DNA from: Trebouxia sp. TZW2008
Taxonomy: Eukaryota; Chlorophyta; Trebouxiophyceae; Trebouxiales; Trebouxiaceae
Length of the DNA stretch: 38,816 bases
Assembly (NCBI GenBank): GCA_002118135.1
Contig: BDIU01000594.1
Span: 1-38,816 of the forward strand
Direction: 5' to 3'
The translations under genes were made by a program, and so were the position numbers. Shown here piece by piece: positions 23,485-32,721 of the stretch (its first letter is position 1; each line of letters begins with the position of its first letter). The notes under the pieces were generated by a model, which did no database searches, was not told the DNA's origin, and worked only from the letters and a program-made list of their open reading frames with translations.

Positions 23485-24379
23485 ATGACGACAAAACAGT
23501 CGGTCAGCCGAACGATCTTGATACCTGTAGACGACACCGACGTACGTCACCTGGAGGCTGCTGATCAGGTTACGGAAACACGATCACGAGACGGTGCCTG
23601 CGCGATCTGCAGGGCTCTGAGCAAGCGCTTGACTGGGTCCTGGCAAACTTGTTGCGAGACGGTACATCTGTTTGCTATTATTTTCACCGTTTGACCGGGG
23701 TTGCGAGACAGGCACTCACAGCGATGCTGCTGCCAGGGGACGCAGTGCACTTTTTCCATGTGGTGCCTCACCCACAGGCACAGCTGCTGACAGGCGGTGT
23801 TGGTCTTGCTGATGCTGGCGAGTTCATGGTGGCACCACCAGACCCCAAGGATGATAAGAAACAGGTATGTAGCAGAAAGCTCAAACACATTTTGCTTCAG
23901 ATTTGCTGGCGCACTGCATGTTGAGCTTTGGCAAAGTGTGAGTCTGCCAATGCCCTTGTATGCACAATGATATGCTAGGAGCTGTTCAGACCTTTTCAAT
24001 TGGCAAGCAAATCCTGCTGTAACCGAAGCAGCTTCATACAAGTCATAGCAGGAGCCATCAACTTCAGCAAAATAGCACGATATGGATAGTGCGGTGCAGT
24101 ATTGTGTGTGCGCAGGTCAGCAAAGCAGAAGGCTTCATTGAGCGCAGATTTGCAAACAAACTGCAACAAGCTAAAATCCCTTATGAGGTGGAGATTACGC
24201 ATTTCAATACAGACAAGGACTCAATTGGCGAGCTCATCTGTGTAAGGGCAGTATTGTTACAAACCCCAGCTGTTGTAATGGCTAAGCATAATCAGACCAG
24301 CATCAAGGAGTTCTTCATGGGTAGTGTGAGCAAGTATTGCACACACCACTGCAAGCAGCCAGTGATTGTTCTACACTGA
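23485..24379 (+). CDS. Universal stress protein (UspA) family protein
   Basis: Single-domain universal stress protein with the alpha/beta nucleotide-binding-like fold. Exons 23485-23541, 23613-23661, 23737-23864 and 24116-24379 agree in phase and give 165 aa, a normal length. Family landmarks: TILIPVDDTDGSEQALDWVL at the N-terminus (strand 1, acidic pair, helix 1); GDAVHFFHVVPH; an insert rich in Pro/Asp/Lys; IGELIC; and GSVSKYCTHHCKQPVIVLH at the end, equivalent to the usual GSVS-HH-PV(L/I)VV. The usual ATP-binding glycines (G-x2-G-x9-G-S/T) are only partly present: the stretch before GSVS reads AKHNQTSIKEFFM, so the first two glycines are missing. This suggests a non-canonical or non-ATP-binding USP. 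Introns 1 and 2 are very short (71 and 75 bases). TGTAA lies at 24527-24531. It sits between two SnRK2-like kinase genes. Confidence 0.85.
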
Positions 24380-25386
24380 GATGGCATCAATCAGGCGGCA
24401 ATGCTACACTGCGATGTGGTCCACTCCCCATCTGCCCTGCTGCAAGACTGTGAGTCCGACCCAACGCAGCAATGCCAATCAATCAGCAGATGGAGGGCTG
24501 TACGGGAAGCTTTGACAGCAGCAGCCTGTAACTGCATAGTATTACAGCAAACTGCGTTGCAGCATCAGCAGCAGGCCACTTGCATGGCGTCATGTGCACA
24601 GCATAGGGTCATTCAAGCTGTGCATAAGCACATGCAAAGAGCTCTCAGCTACACAAACAAGCATTGAAGATTTCTCAGACAGTTCAGTACTGCTTTGTCT
24701 GTAGGATCAAGAGCAAGCTTTCCAGGTTGGCAGATGCCTGAATCCGTGCTGATTTACATTGCTTAATCCAGGCTCCATGCTGTCATGCCCGAGCGATCAT
24801 TGATTGTTGTACACTGAATGACGTCAAGCAAGCATGGTCTGCCTGTATCATAAGGGCTATTTGTGGAAAGGCCAGGGGCTTATGCAGCCATAATGAGGGG
24901 CACACAGCAACGTAGAACTTGTGTAATGCAGCTCTCAGACCATTTGAAACTACTGCAACAGCTCTGACAGACTGTTGCAACAGCGACAGGCTTGCAAGTT
25001 TGATGACCAAGCAGGGTGCGAGTCAAAACAGGTCAGCTGCCCATGCAAGGGTGATTATCTGCACATCCTCCAGGCCAATGTTATGACGTGAGGCCTTGTG
25101 CATGTGGGTGGATTTTACGGAATAATGCCTTCGATGATCCCTTGTATGAGGTCTTGATACAGCTCTTGATTAGGCAAGCTGCTTCAAAAGCAAGTCTGCT
25201 TTTAGTTTTTGAATGTCGTGGCCTGCCCGAGTGGGCAGAATGGACAATTTAGTCATGGGCAACGGGTTCAAGCCTGCGACAAGTGATCATGTCTGGCCTG
25301 ACCTCAACGAGCCTGACGTTGTTCGAGGGCAGCAGCCGTGCAGATAGACAGACTGACTTCTTCTTTTGGCAGCGCTTGGTGCTCCG
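24380..25386. other. Intergenic region between USP and SnRK2-like B
   Basis: Holds the USP 3' UTR, with a TGTAA signal at 24527-24531, and the promoter and 5' UTR of the second kinase. Frames open here (24401-24667 plus, 24783-25010 minus) lack motifs and splice support. A tRNA-like A-box word near 25220 was examined and rejected. An ATG at 25289 is in a different frame from the kinase and would need a splice to the AG at 25371-25372 to be used. Confidence 0.5.
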
Positions 25387-27801
25387 ATGGGCGCTTGCTT
25401 CTCGCTTGGGCGATCCAGGGGATCAGACAGCTTAAGCAGACGACCCCGAAGTTTGCAATCCAACGACGATAGAGCAAGCAGCTTTGCCGAAGACGTCAAA
25501 CACACGTCGCCCAATGTCATCGTTGGCACCTGTTACTTGAATGCTGGCTACAGCAAAGACAGTGGCGACAGCTTAGACTCGACTTCGGCTCGTTCAAATG
25601 GATTGCCAAGCACGAGGTACGAAGCGTACAAAACGCTGCATAGGCAAAAGCTTGTGCATAGTATTTTGTCACACTGCAATCGATTTCCAGTCGTTGCACT
25701 TGATTTACGACGCAGAGCTTGTCGTGCAGCGCTGCACCGTTTCGCATGGCGCTGCAATCTTTGTCAGGCTGAACAAGTCTCTGTTGACACTCAGAGCTGC
25801 TTCGACATGTCTTCTGCCCTGCAGTACCTCTGACTACAGCAATGTCAGTACAGCCACCCCCACCAGCGTGCTGCCAAGGGGCTCCAGACGAAATCATGCT
25901 TGGGAACATGCATACTATTTGAAAGTGCGTGATCTCCGCGAGGGCTCCTCTGGCTCTGTGCACTTGGCAGTGGATCTGCGCTATGGCAGCCGCGTTGCCA
26001 TCAAATTCATTCCCAGAGGATCTGGCAGGTGGGCATGCATGCCCGACCCTGCTGCATGCAAAAGCAAAGGTGCATGCATGCGTGCCTGCTTTGAATGATA
26101 TGCAACAAGTCTACAGGCAAATTGTGCAGAATCATTTGTACTGCAGTCTGCCTTGCATTGCACACTGTGCATTCGGTATATGGCAGTTTTGATATGTTGT
26201 GTCTTTTGCGCTTTACATGCGTGCAGCTCACCTGTAAATCTTACTGTGTTTGCCAAACCAGACTGCATCTTGCATACTTGACATATGAATGACTTGCAGT
26301 GGCCGGTGTCATGTATTCTTACATTTACTGTGCTTTTGCAGTGTGCAAGTAGTGGCGCGGGAGGTGTTGAATCAACGCCTTTGCTTTCACCACCCACACA
26401 TCATACAGTTTAGAGAAGTCTTTCTGACGGGCGACCATTTTGCCATTGTGAGCGAGTATGCTGAGGGTGGAGATCTGGCTGATTACATTGATCGCCACCA
26501 AGCTGTGTACCAGCATGCACGCATGACAGAAACAAATGCAGCCTGGCTGTTTCATCAGCTGGTCACAGGTGTCAACTTCTGCCATCAGGTAAAAATCGAT
26601 CATCCAATTGTTACTCAAGCTGCAAAGCATTTAAGGCAGTGAGGTTTTCATGCAATGTGGTGTCTGCTCATGGCGTGAATGTCAAGTGGCAACAGACATT
26701 TACAGTCTTGCTGCATGATGAGCACAAGGTGTGCTGCTTGTTTAAAAGATGTTAAATTTGTGCCTGGTGCAGATTGGCATTGCCAACAGAGACATTAAAC
26801 TAGAGAACACACTTTTGATGGATGAGTCAGAGCGTCCTCTACTGAAGCTATGTGATTTTGGATACAGTAAAGATGAGTACCAAGGTTCTGCTTGCAAGAC
26901 ACTCTGTGGTAAGACAAGCAACCTTGCTTCTTTGCAGTTGTGTGCACAAGCCTGTCATCGGTGAACGTCATCCTATCATTTCACAGTGCTTCCCAAACAC
27001 AGGGACTGCATACAGCAAGCAACAATTGAGATTTTGCAGCTTCGGCTTGCCAGGCACTGTGACATGTATCGCTAGCAGCTTTTGGCACACCTTCAATCAA
27101 GCATGGCTAGTCATCGTGACATGGCACAGCTTGTGCACCATTCTGCGCATGGCTGTGACCATTGAAATGCAAGGCATCTTGACAGCTTGCTGCGTTCTAT
27201 GCAAATGCTGGCACACAGCATGAAACTTTAGTAAGCTGCGCTCATCTGCCAAGCTTGCACATAGGATGTTCATTTTGTAATCTGAGCTGTATAGCCTCAT
27301 TTGCCAAGCTTGTGCACTGCTGCAGGCACGCCTGAATATGTTGCGCCTGAGGTGCTTGCAAACGAGAGCTACGATGGCAAGCCAGCAGATGTATGGTCAT
27401 GTGGAGTTGTGCTGTACACAATTTTGACTGGTGTGTTTCCATTCCGGGATCCACAGGAAGCTGGGCTGAACCCAATAGTGCTCATGCAGCGCCTGTTTCC
27501 CAGAATACTGAATGGCGACTTTGACATGCCAGCTTACATTTCTCCAGAATGTCAAGATTTGCTGCAAGCCATGTTGACTGTTGACCCACTGCAGCGCATT
27601 CCTGCTGCACAAATTCTGCAGCATCCTTGGATGAAGAAGTTTGACACAGCTAAAGAGTTAGCGCAGTTGCAGAAAGCAGCAATAAAACCTTTGGCAAAAG
27701 GCTGGAGCATGCAAACCGACCAGGAGATATTGCAGCTGAGTAAAGAAGCCACAAAAGGTTCTCCGAAACCAATATCTGAGGAGAATGCGCTGCCGTTCTA
27801 A
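25387..27801 (+). CDS. SnRK2-like serine/threonine kinase, copy B, N-myristoylation motif
   Basis: Paralogue of the kinase at 20.3-22.8 kb. Exons 25387-25616, 25840-26028, 26342-26588, 26773-26908 and 27326-27801 join in phase to 425 aa. The N-terminus reads MGACFSLG: Gly2 plus Ser6 fits N-myristoylation and Cys4 fits palmitoylation, pointing to membrane attachment. A Ser-rich linker precedes the kinase domain (about residue 104). Glycine loop LREGSSGSV lacks the first Gly (Arg110); K132 in VAIKF; Glu147; [10 protein letters not shown] (225-234) with Asn for His; DFGYSK from 250; [11 protein letters not shown] from 268; WSCGVVLY; then QTDQEILQLSKEA, a SnRK2-like regulatory segment. Three intron positions and phases match copy A, and the exon carrying the catalytic loop is 136 bases in both. 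The start is the first ATG in frame with no upstream in-frame ATG. TGTAA at 27930. Confidence 0.9.
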
Positions 27802-29193
27802 TAGCCTGCAGATAGACAGAAGCTAGACAGCAAACAAAATGAGGGTGCACAGTCATCATATGTTTGCAGTCAGCCTTTCATGGTCCACAGCACTGTCCTA
27901 GCAGAATATGTTCTTGGCTTGTTTGCTGTTGTAATGGGGCAGCCAATTGCTGGCTATCTTCTTTTTTGGGGTCATACACCTGATGTTGGCTTGTGGACAT
28001 CAAGTTCTGCTCTCACCTGCTTGACTGGGTGATCATTTCTGGTGCTGTTCTTCATACAACTGTGTGGTTGTGTCAAAGCCTGGCAGAGCTTGCGTGTACT
28101 GACGCATTGCTGCTGCTTTGTCAATTTGCTGATTCCCTGAGTGTTGTGCGTTTGTGTACTATTGGCATGTGGCATCGATGGGTCTGGTGCGCATGCAACA
28201 TCACGGTGGTGGTTTAACCAAACTGAATGGGTTTTTTCAGCTTTCCTTTGAATTGTCTAGTCGTTTTTTAGTTGCTGATCATTAGCTTGGGCCTCATACT
28301 CGGTGTGGGTTTGCGCCCAGAGGCTTACATGACTATGAAGATAATGTCCGTTCTTTGGTGTATACAGAGCGTTTGGGACGTCAACAACTACCTCAAGGGT
28401 TCATTGAGAGGTGGGCAGGGTTATGCAGGCTGAGCTGTTATCACAAGTCTTGACTGACACTAATACGTTTGACAGATGAGTCTGGACACATTCATCTTGC
28501 GTTTGCGTATTATACCTCTTGACATCGCCCTGAACATGACGTTTACGAGAATCGTGCTTGTAGCACTTTAGATCAACATCGCTGATTTTATCTTTGCAAG
28601 CAGCGTGAACCTTTGCATATGATGTGTACCGGTATGCACATTGGTCACGAGCTGCAAGCTGTTCATCATCATGTTTACATGTCAGATCACAGGCGTGTAC
28701 AATCAAAGCGAATGCCAAGAGTACAATATCTGTACTCAATCGCCACTCATATGGTGCACACAGAAGATGCTCCGGAAAAATGCTGATCATAGTCATTATC
28801 ACTGAATTGATTGTAGACAATCACTATCACACAGCTTTTGTCACACGACACCCTGCTTTGCGCACAAATGCTGAGCTATGAGTACTGTACACATGAGATA
28901 GCAAGTACCACGCATTGCTGTCACCTATTCGCAAACATCAGTATTGACTGCGAGGCCCTTGACACTGAAAAGCCGTCGACTGTACCAATTTAGCTATTGA
29001 TTGACCCCTTCCAACTAAATTGCATACACTGGCAATACTGGTGCAGTACCAGAGCAAAAACAAGGTGCCTGCAAGGCCTAAGGTCAGAAACAGGTCAGAC
29101 TTACACAAGGAGCAGCAAGCTTCCAACAGGATAACACACTGTGCTCAACAGCATCACTTGGACAACACTGCTGATACAAAAGTTATCGACAGG
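27802..29193. other. Intergenic region after SnRK2-like B
   Basis: Contains the 3' UTRs of the kinase (plus, TGTAA at 27930-27934) and of the BED-finger gene (minus, TGTAA at 29101-29105), which are convergent. Apart from the single open frame at 28401-28796, listed separately, nothing here supports a gene. Confidence 0.5.
28401..28796 (-). CDS. Possible small ORF, 131 aa, Cys-containing
   Basis: An uninterrupted frame from ATG to stop with a hydrophobic stretch near residues 20-35 (TDIVLLAFALIVHA) that could be a signal anchor. The segment after it is rich in Lys, Asp, His and Cys (DLTCKHDDEQ, DVDLKCYKHDSRKR). Codon composition over 28470-28700 looks somewhat more coding-like than neighbouring frames, with many GAT, AAG and GTT codons. 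No introns, no family recognised, and it lies in a convergent intergenic region, so it may be chance. Confidence 0.22.
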   Translation of the reverse strand: MTMISIFPEHLLCAPYEWRLSTDIVLLAFALIVHACDLTCKHDDEQLAARDQCAYRYTSYAKVHAACKDKISDVDLKCYKHDSRKRHVQGDVKRYNTQTQDECVQTHLSNVLVSVKTCDNSSACITLPTSQ

Positions 29194-30155
29194 TCAGCTA
29201 TGTTCTCGACATGTGAATGCAAACTGATACAACCGCTGATACGCAGTTGCATCAGCCCCTTGTCGCCTTGCCACTGCTTCTGCCATCTCTTGTTGCGTGA
29301 AGTCCAGTGCATTTGTGAGACTCTGACCGTCTTTCTGACGCTGTGCAAATTCCATGTCTGAGCTTGATAGGCCCATGCCATGCAGTATCCCATTGCTTGG
29401 TGAGATGCTCTGAGGCAGCCCTGACACATTTGTAGGCACAGGGGATTGCTGAGTCACAGCTGAGGCATCTTGCACCATCTCATCAAGTTTGCTAGTGGCT
29501 GTCATGAGAACAGCATGACACGCCAAACGATCATGCCTGTCTAGAACAGTTTGCATTCGTGCTAGTGTTGCAGCATGACTCTGTAGCTGTGCTTGAAGAC
29601 TTGCCAATGTAGGCGCTGACTCTGGCAGCACTGCATTGCAAGGCAAGCTCTTAGACACAAGGCTCTGTGTCAGCTAAAAGCTACGCAACAGATCTTAGCT
29701 GTTTTGCAATTACCTGCTGCAGTAGGTTTTGCCTCAACAGCCTGACAAACTTCTGTTGCAGGAGCCTGGGCATGCAGAACCTGCTGAGCCACAGCTGCTT
29801 GCACTGTGAATGACAGATCTGGTGTGTCCTCCAGCTTGTCATTGATCTCCTGAAATGTCCTTTTTTTGGTGTTGAGTCTTGCGTTGAGGATTTTGGCTTC
29901 TTCCTTGAAGTGCGTGCGTACAGTTTCGGCCACGTGCGGGCATTTCGCTAGATGCCGTATGCAATCTCGCGCTTGCCACAAGCAAGTCCTGTTGTCTTTC
30001 ATTGTCACGTCCTGGGCGTGACAATACTTGCATATTGCAGCATGCAAAGTGGAGTTGACTTTTTCTGCTGACTTCACAAAGTAAGTCTGGTGATCCTTCG
30101 CAAAAGCGGCCTCTGGCCCGACAGCTGCAACGATGGCCGCTTGCGTCTCGGTCAT
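29194..30155 (-). CDS. BED-type zinc-finger protein with coiled-coil tail, no transposase domain
   Basis: Two exons, 30155-29714 and 29630-29194, join in phase to 292 aa. Residues 42-72 have BED-finger spacing: C42-x2-C45, then H68-x3-C72, with Trp60 between, flanked by basic residues. BED fingers bind DNA and are typical of hAT transposases and the host proteins derived from them. After the finger come a basic, helical region (KILNARLNTKKRTFQEINDK), an Ala/Gln-rich segment, then a probable coiled coil in exon 2 (LASLQAQLQSHAATLARMQT). The hAT catalytic and dimerisation domains are absent and no terminal inverted repeats were seen. It may be a domesticated finger or a small transcription factor. 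The acceptor at 29631 was chosen because it keeps phase. The other limit is that the finger call rests on spacing alone. Confidence 0.6.
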
Positions 30156-31066
30156 CAGGGAGTGAGCACGCTTCGCCTCGAAATTTTGATCTTGGCAGTT
30201 GTACTGTGTTCGACTCAGCGAGACCGCACGTCTTCCTCTTCTGACGGTTCACTCATGAGCAGCCATCAGCAGCATCTGATCATGCAGCACAAACCTTGCG
30301 AAAAGATACTTGGTGCTGACCAATCGTTCAGACCAGCTTTCTCAAGGGGGGTGCCTGTACTGCTATCAAAATCCTGCTTGTCACACCATTTGACAATATG
30401 CTGCACATTCTGCAATGTACAGCATCACAGGGTCTTGCAGGTATGGCGCTCTGACTGCTGTGTCTCAAAGCTGTTGCTCAGACAGTTGCAGCCAAGCACT
30501 GGCTTGAGGGGGAGCAAAGAGCTTGCTTCAAATGCTGCATGGGTAGACATGCAAAGGGACATCATTGTCTAATCTTGAGTCACAAATGGCATTAACTGGT
30601 TTAGCCGAGCAATGCGAGCTGCACCGCGGAACATGTTGCACGAAGGCATGCCGGTCTGCATGCCGTGCGCGGGCTAGCTTGCCTCTCCGGGCGTAAGCAA
30701 ACCACACCTCACTGCTCGTACCCCATGCGTGTGATGCACCATGCACGGCAATGCTTTGCTTCGTGACGGTTGCTGAAGCCTTCCCAGTTGACAGCGGCTT
30801 AGCTCCAAGGAGATCGAATAAAAGCAGACCCCTGCGCCCCTGCAACGGCGTACTGTAGCTTCGATCAGTAATTCTGTCCAGGTATGCACAGCCTGCAGTA
30901 CAGACGTCCGATGCAGTATCTGGAGGTTACAGAAAGCACAGCCGCTGTTCAAACTTCACAACTCATCGTGTGCGTTTTGTTGCACGCAGACATCTATACT
31001 GATGCTCTGTGGTGCACCGACAGCTGCCTGAGGGCACAATAACTACAGTACCATAGTGTGCTTTGG
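30156..31066. promoter_or_regulatory. Divergent region between BED-finger gene and orphan ORF
   Basis: About 0.9 kb between two divergent start codons, presumably holding both promoters and 5' UTRs. Overlapping frames at 30090-30572 (plus) and 30528-30845 (minus) have basic, Ser/Arg-rich compositions without motifs. The region around 30600-30860 is relatively CG-rich. A 5' exon of the plus-strand orphan could be hidden here, because a CAG lies at 31047-31049 just upstream of its open frame. Confidence 0.35.
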
Positions 31067-31990
31067 ATGCACACAACTGTCAGCCATTTGCCATCTCAGC
31101 ACAAGCGTCATCGCAGAAGAGCTCTGAAAAGTATACAAGATGTCAGTACTCATGCAGAAAAGCAGCAAGTCATAGAAGACTACTTGTACCTCAAGATCAG
31201 CCCAGCACTTTCAGCAGCAGAAAATGCAGAAGTCTTGCAGCGCAAGTCAAACAAGTTAGCTCGACAGTTGGACCCTATCGAGGCAGAACAAATGCTGGCC
31301 TGCTCTGCTTATTACATCAAACATATGAAAGGCTTGACCAGACAAAAGACGCTGGTCGTCTCTGGAAACACTGCAGCCAAAGTGGCGCGACAAACAGAGC
31401 AAGCTGATGAGCTGTCTGATGCCATTGGTATCGTTGCTAACCACATGCAGAAAGATTTCCAGCCTGAACAAGGGCCACAAGCACGGCTCAGAACTCTAGC
31501 TGGAGCCCGCAATGATGTTGAGGCTGCATTTGCTTTCCCAAAACGAGCCGGTTGGGACAGTGCGCTAGACTCTTTCATGCATTCAAAGGCCAGCCAAACG
31601 CCAGTATATGGCCCTGGTCATTCTATGCTGATGGCACAGCAGCTCAACAATGCCGATAAGGCTAATGCGGAGCTGCTTGCTGATCAGTACTTTTACAATA
31701 AAGTGGTTGGTACTTGGAGCATTACAGCCAATCAGGGTCATATTGAAAATGAGTTGCAGGCGCTTTTGCCACAATTGGGGAAAGAGGGGTTGCGGCAGTG
31801 TGTACAGGGGCGTGCCCAATTTTATATTCGCCATATGTGTGACATCTGTGACATCAAGTTGGGACAGCAGCAGTGGGATTGGCAAAGCAAATGCTCTGAT
31901 AGTAGCCACAGCAGCAATGACCAATGGAGGCTGGTCATGCACAGTGCCCAATCTCAGCATTTTGCAACTGTGTTGGATAGAGAGCTCTGA
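31067..31990 (+). CDS. Orphan intronless ORF, 307 aa, helical
   Basis: One open frame from ATG at 31067 to TGA, preceded in frame by a TAA at 31040. The composition is that of a real soluble protein: long Ala/Glu/Gln/Lys-rich helices (EKQQVIEDYLYLKISPALSA, AENAEVLQRKSNKLARQLD), a basic N-terminus (HKRHRRR), and a C-terminal part with a C-x2-C pair (MCDICDIK) and a further Cys. No introns in more than 900 bases is unusual here, where most exons are 50-300 bases. I recognise no family. It could be a retro-derived gene, a lineage-specific protein, or the last large exon of a gene whose 5' exon lies upstream. The antisense frame at 31583-32056 is a shadow. Confidence 0.6.
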   Translation: MHTTVSHLPSQHKRHRRRALKSIQDVSTHAEKQQVIEDYLYLKISPALSAAENAEVLQRKSNKLARQLDPIEAEQMLACSAYYIKHMKGLTRQKTLVVSGNTAAKVARQTEQADELSDAIGIVANHMQKDFQPEQGPQARLRTLAGARNDVEAAFAFPKRAGWDSALDSFMHSKASQTPVYGPGHSMLMAQQLNNADKANAELLADQYFYNKVVGTWSITANQGHIENELQALLPQLGKEGLRQCVQGRAQFYIRHMCDICDIKLGQQQWDWQSKCSDSSHSSNDQWRLVMHSAQSQHFATVLDREL

Positions 31991-32721
31991 CAAACCTATT
32001 GCTTGTGCACCATTGCAGTGTGTTTCGGCAAGCTCACCGCAATAGATGAACCTCATTTGATGTCTTCTGAAGCTCAGTCCGTAAGGGTCATGACACTAAA
32101 TTGGTTCAGCAGGCCAATTACGTTGAAAACGCCCTATTCAGGCGACTAGCTGGACTAAGTTTGGTTGCATGTGTTGAGCACTGATCATGACTGAGTCATA
32201 GAGTACGCAGAGAGTACGTACTCATCAGACATTTGATACATTTTAGCAGCTTCTTTTTGTGCCAGCAGCCGTTTTAGATTACTTTTATACAGTTGAGGTA
32301 CTGGTGCAGACTGCTGTAGAGGCGATCAGCGTGGTTGGAACTAGAACGCAAGCTGATTGGCTGATCACTCTCATGAACGCTGCGTTGGGTCGTTTTACGC
32401 TTAACGTCAGCAGCAGTCTTCATGGAATGGGTTGAACTTGCCACAAGCTTACAATCATTGTACTGGTCTATAAGCAATTTATCGATGCAACAAGCCGCAG
32501 GGCTGTCCAGCTGCAAGACAGCAGAACATAAACACAATTGCGTACATGCCAAAACTTGAAGCTGCTCCCACAATCATTTATGACATGAGACATTCAGGCA
32601 CCTTCTGTTCAAACATGTGCAGCATGCATTGCTAGCTCAGCCTCGCTGTTGACAAAACTGACTGACTTTCCAAAATTGCTGTGACAACTGGTACTTCAAA
32701 GCAAAAAGACAACTACAGAAT
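31991..32721. other. Intergenic, with one possible stray exon
   Basis: Convergent interval between the orphan ORF and the 3' end of the E3 ligase gene. On the minus strand a good acceptor (tgttctgctgtcttgcag) at 32511 leads into 78 open codons ending in a stop at 32274 (LDSPAACCIDKLLIDQYNDC onward). Since the ligase already ends with a normal CUE domain, this would be an alternative last exon or coincidence. Nothing else is supported. Confidence 0.35.

Noticed and set aside
23188..23564. Overlapping plus-strand frames upstream of and across the USP start
   Set aside because: They run through the first USP intron in other frames. The phase-consistent USP model with its known N-terminal motif explains the region better.
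25209..25280. tRNA-like words (GCCCGAGTGG resembling an A box and GGGTTCAAGCC resembling a B box) with complementary GTCG/CGAC ends
   Set aside because: With the TTCAA placed in the T-loop the T-stem does not pair and the acceptor stem is out of register, so no cloverleaf forms.
30090..30572. 160-codon plus-strand frame opposite the BED-finger gene
   Set aside because: It overlaps the start of a better-supported minus-strand gene, begins inside it, and its sequence is low in protein-like features.
31583..32056. 157-codon minus-strand frame antisense to the orphan ORF
   Set aside because: It is a shadow of the longer plus-strand frame, which has more protein-like composition and a clean ATG-to-stop extent.
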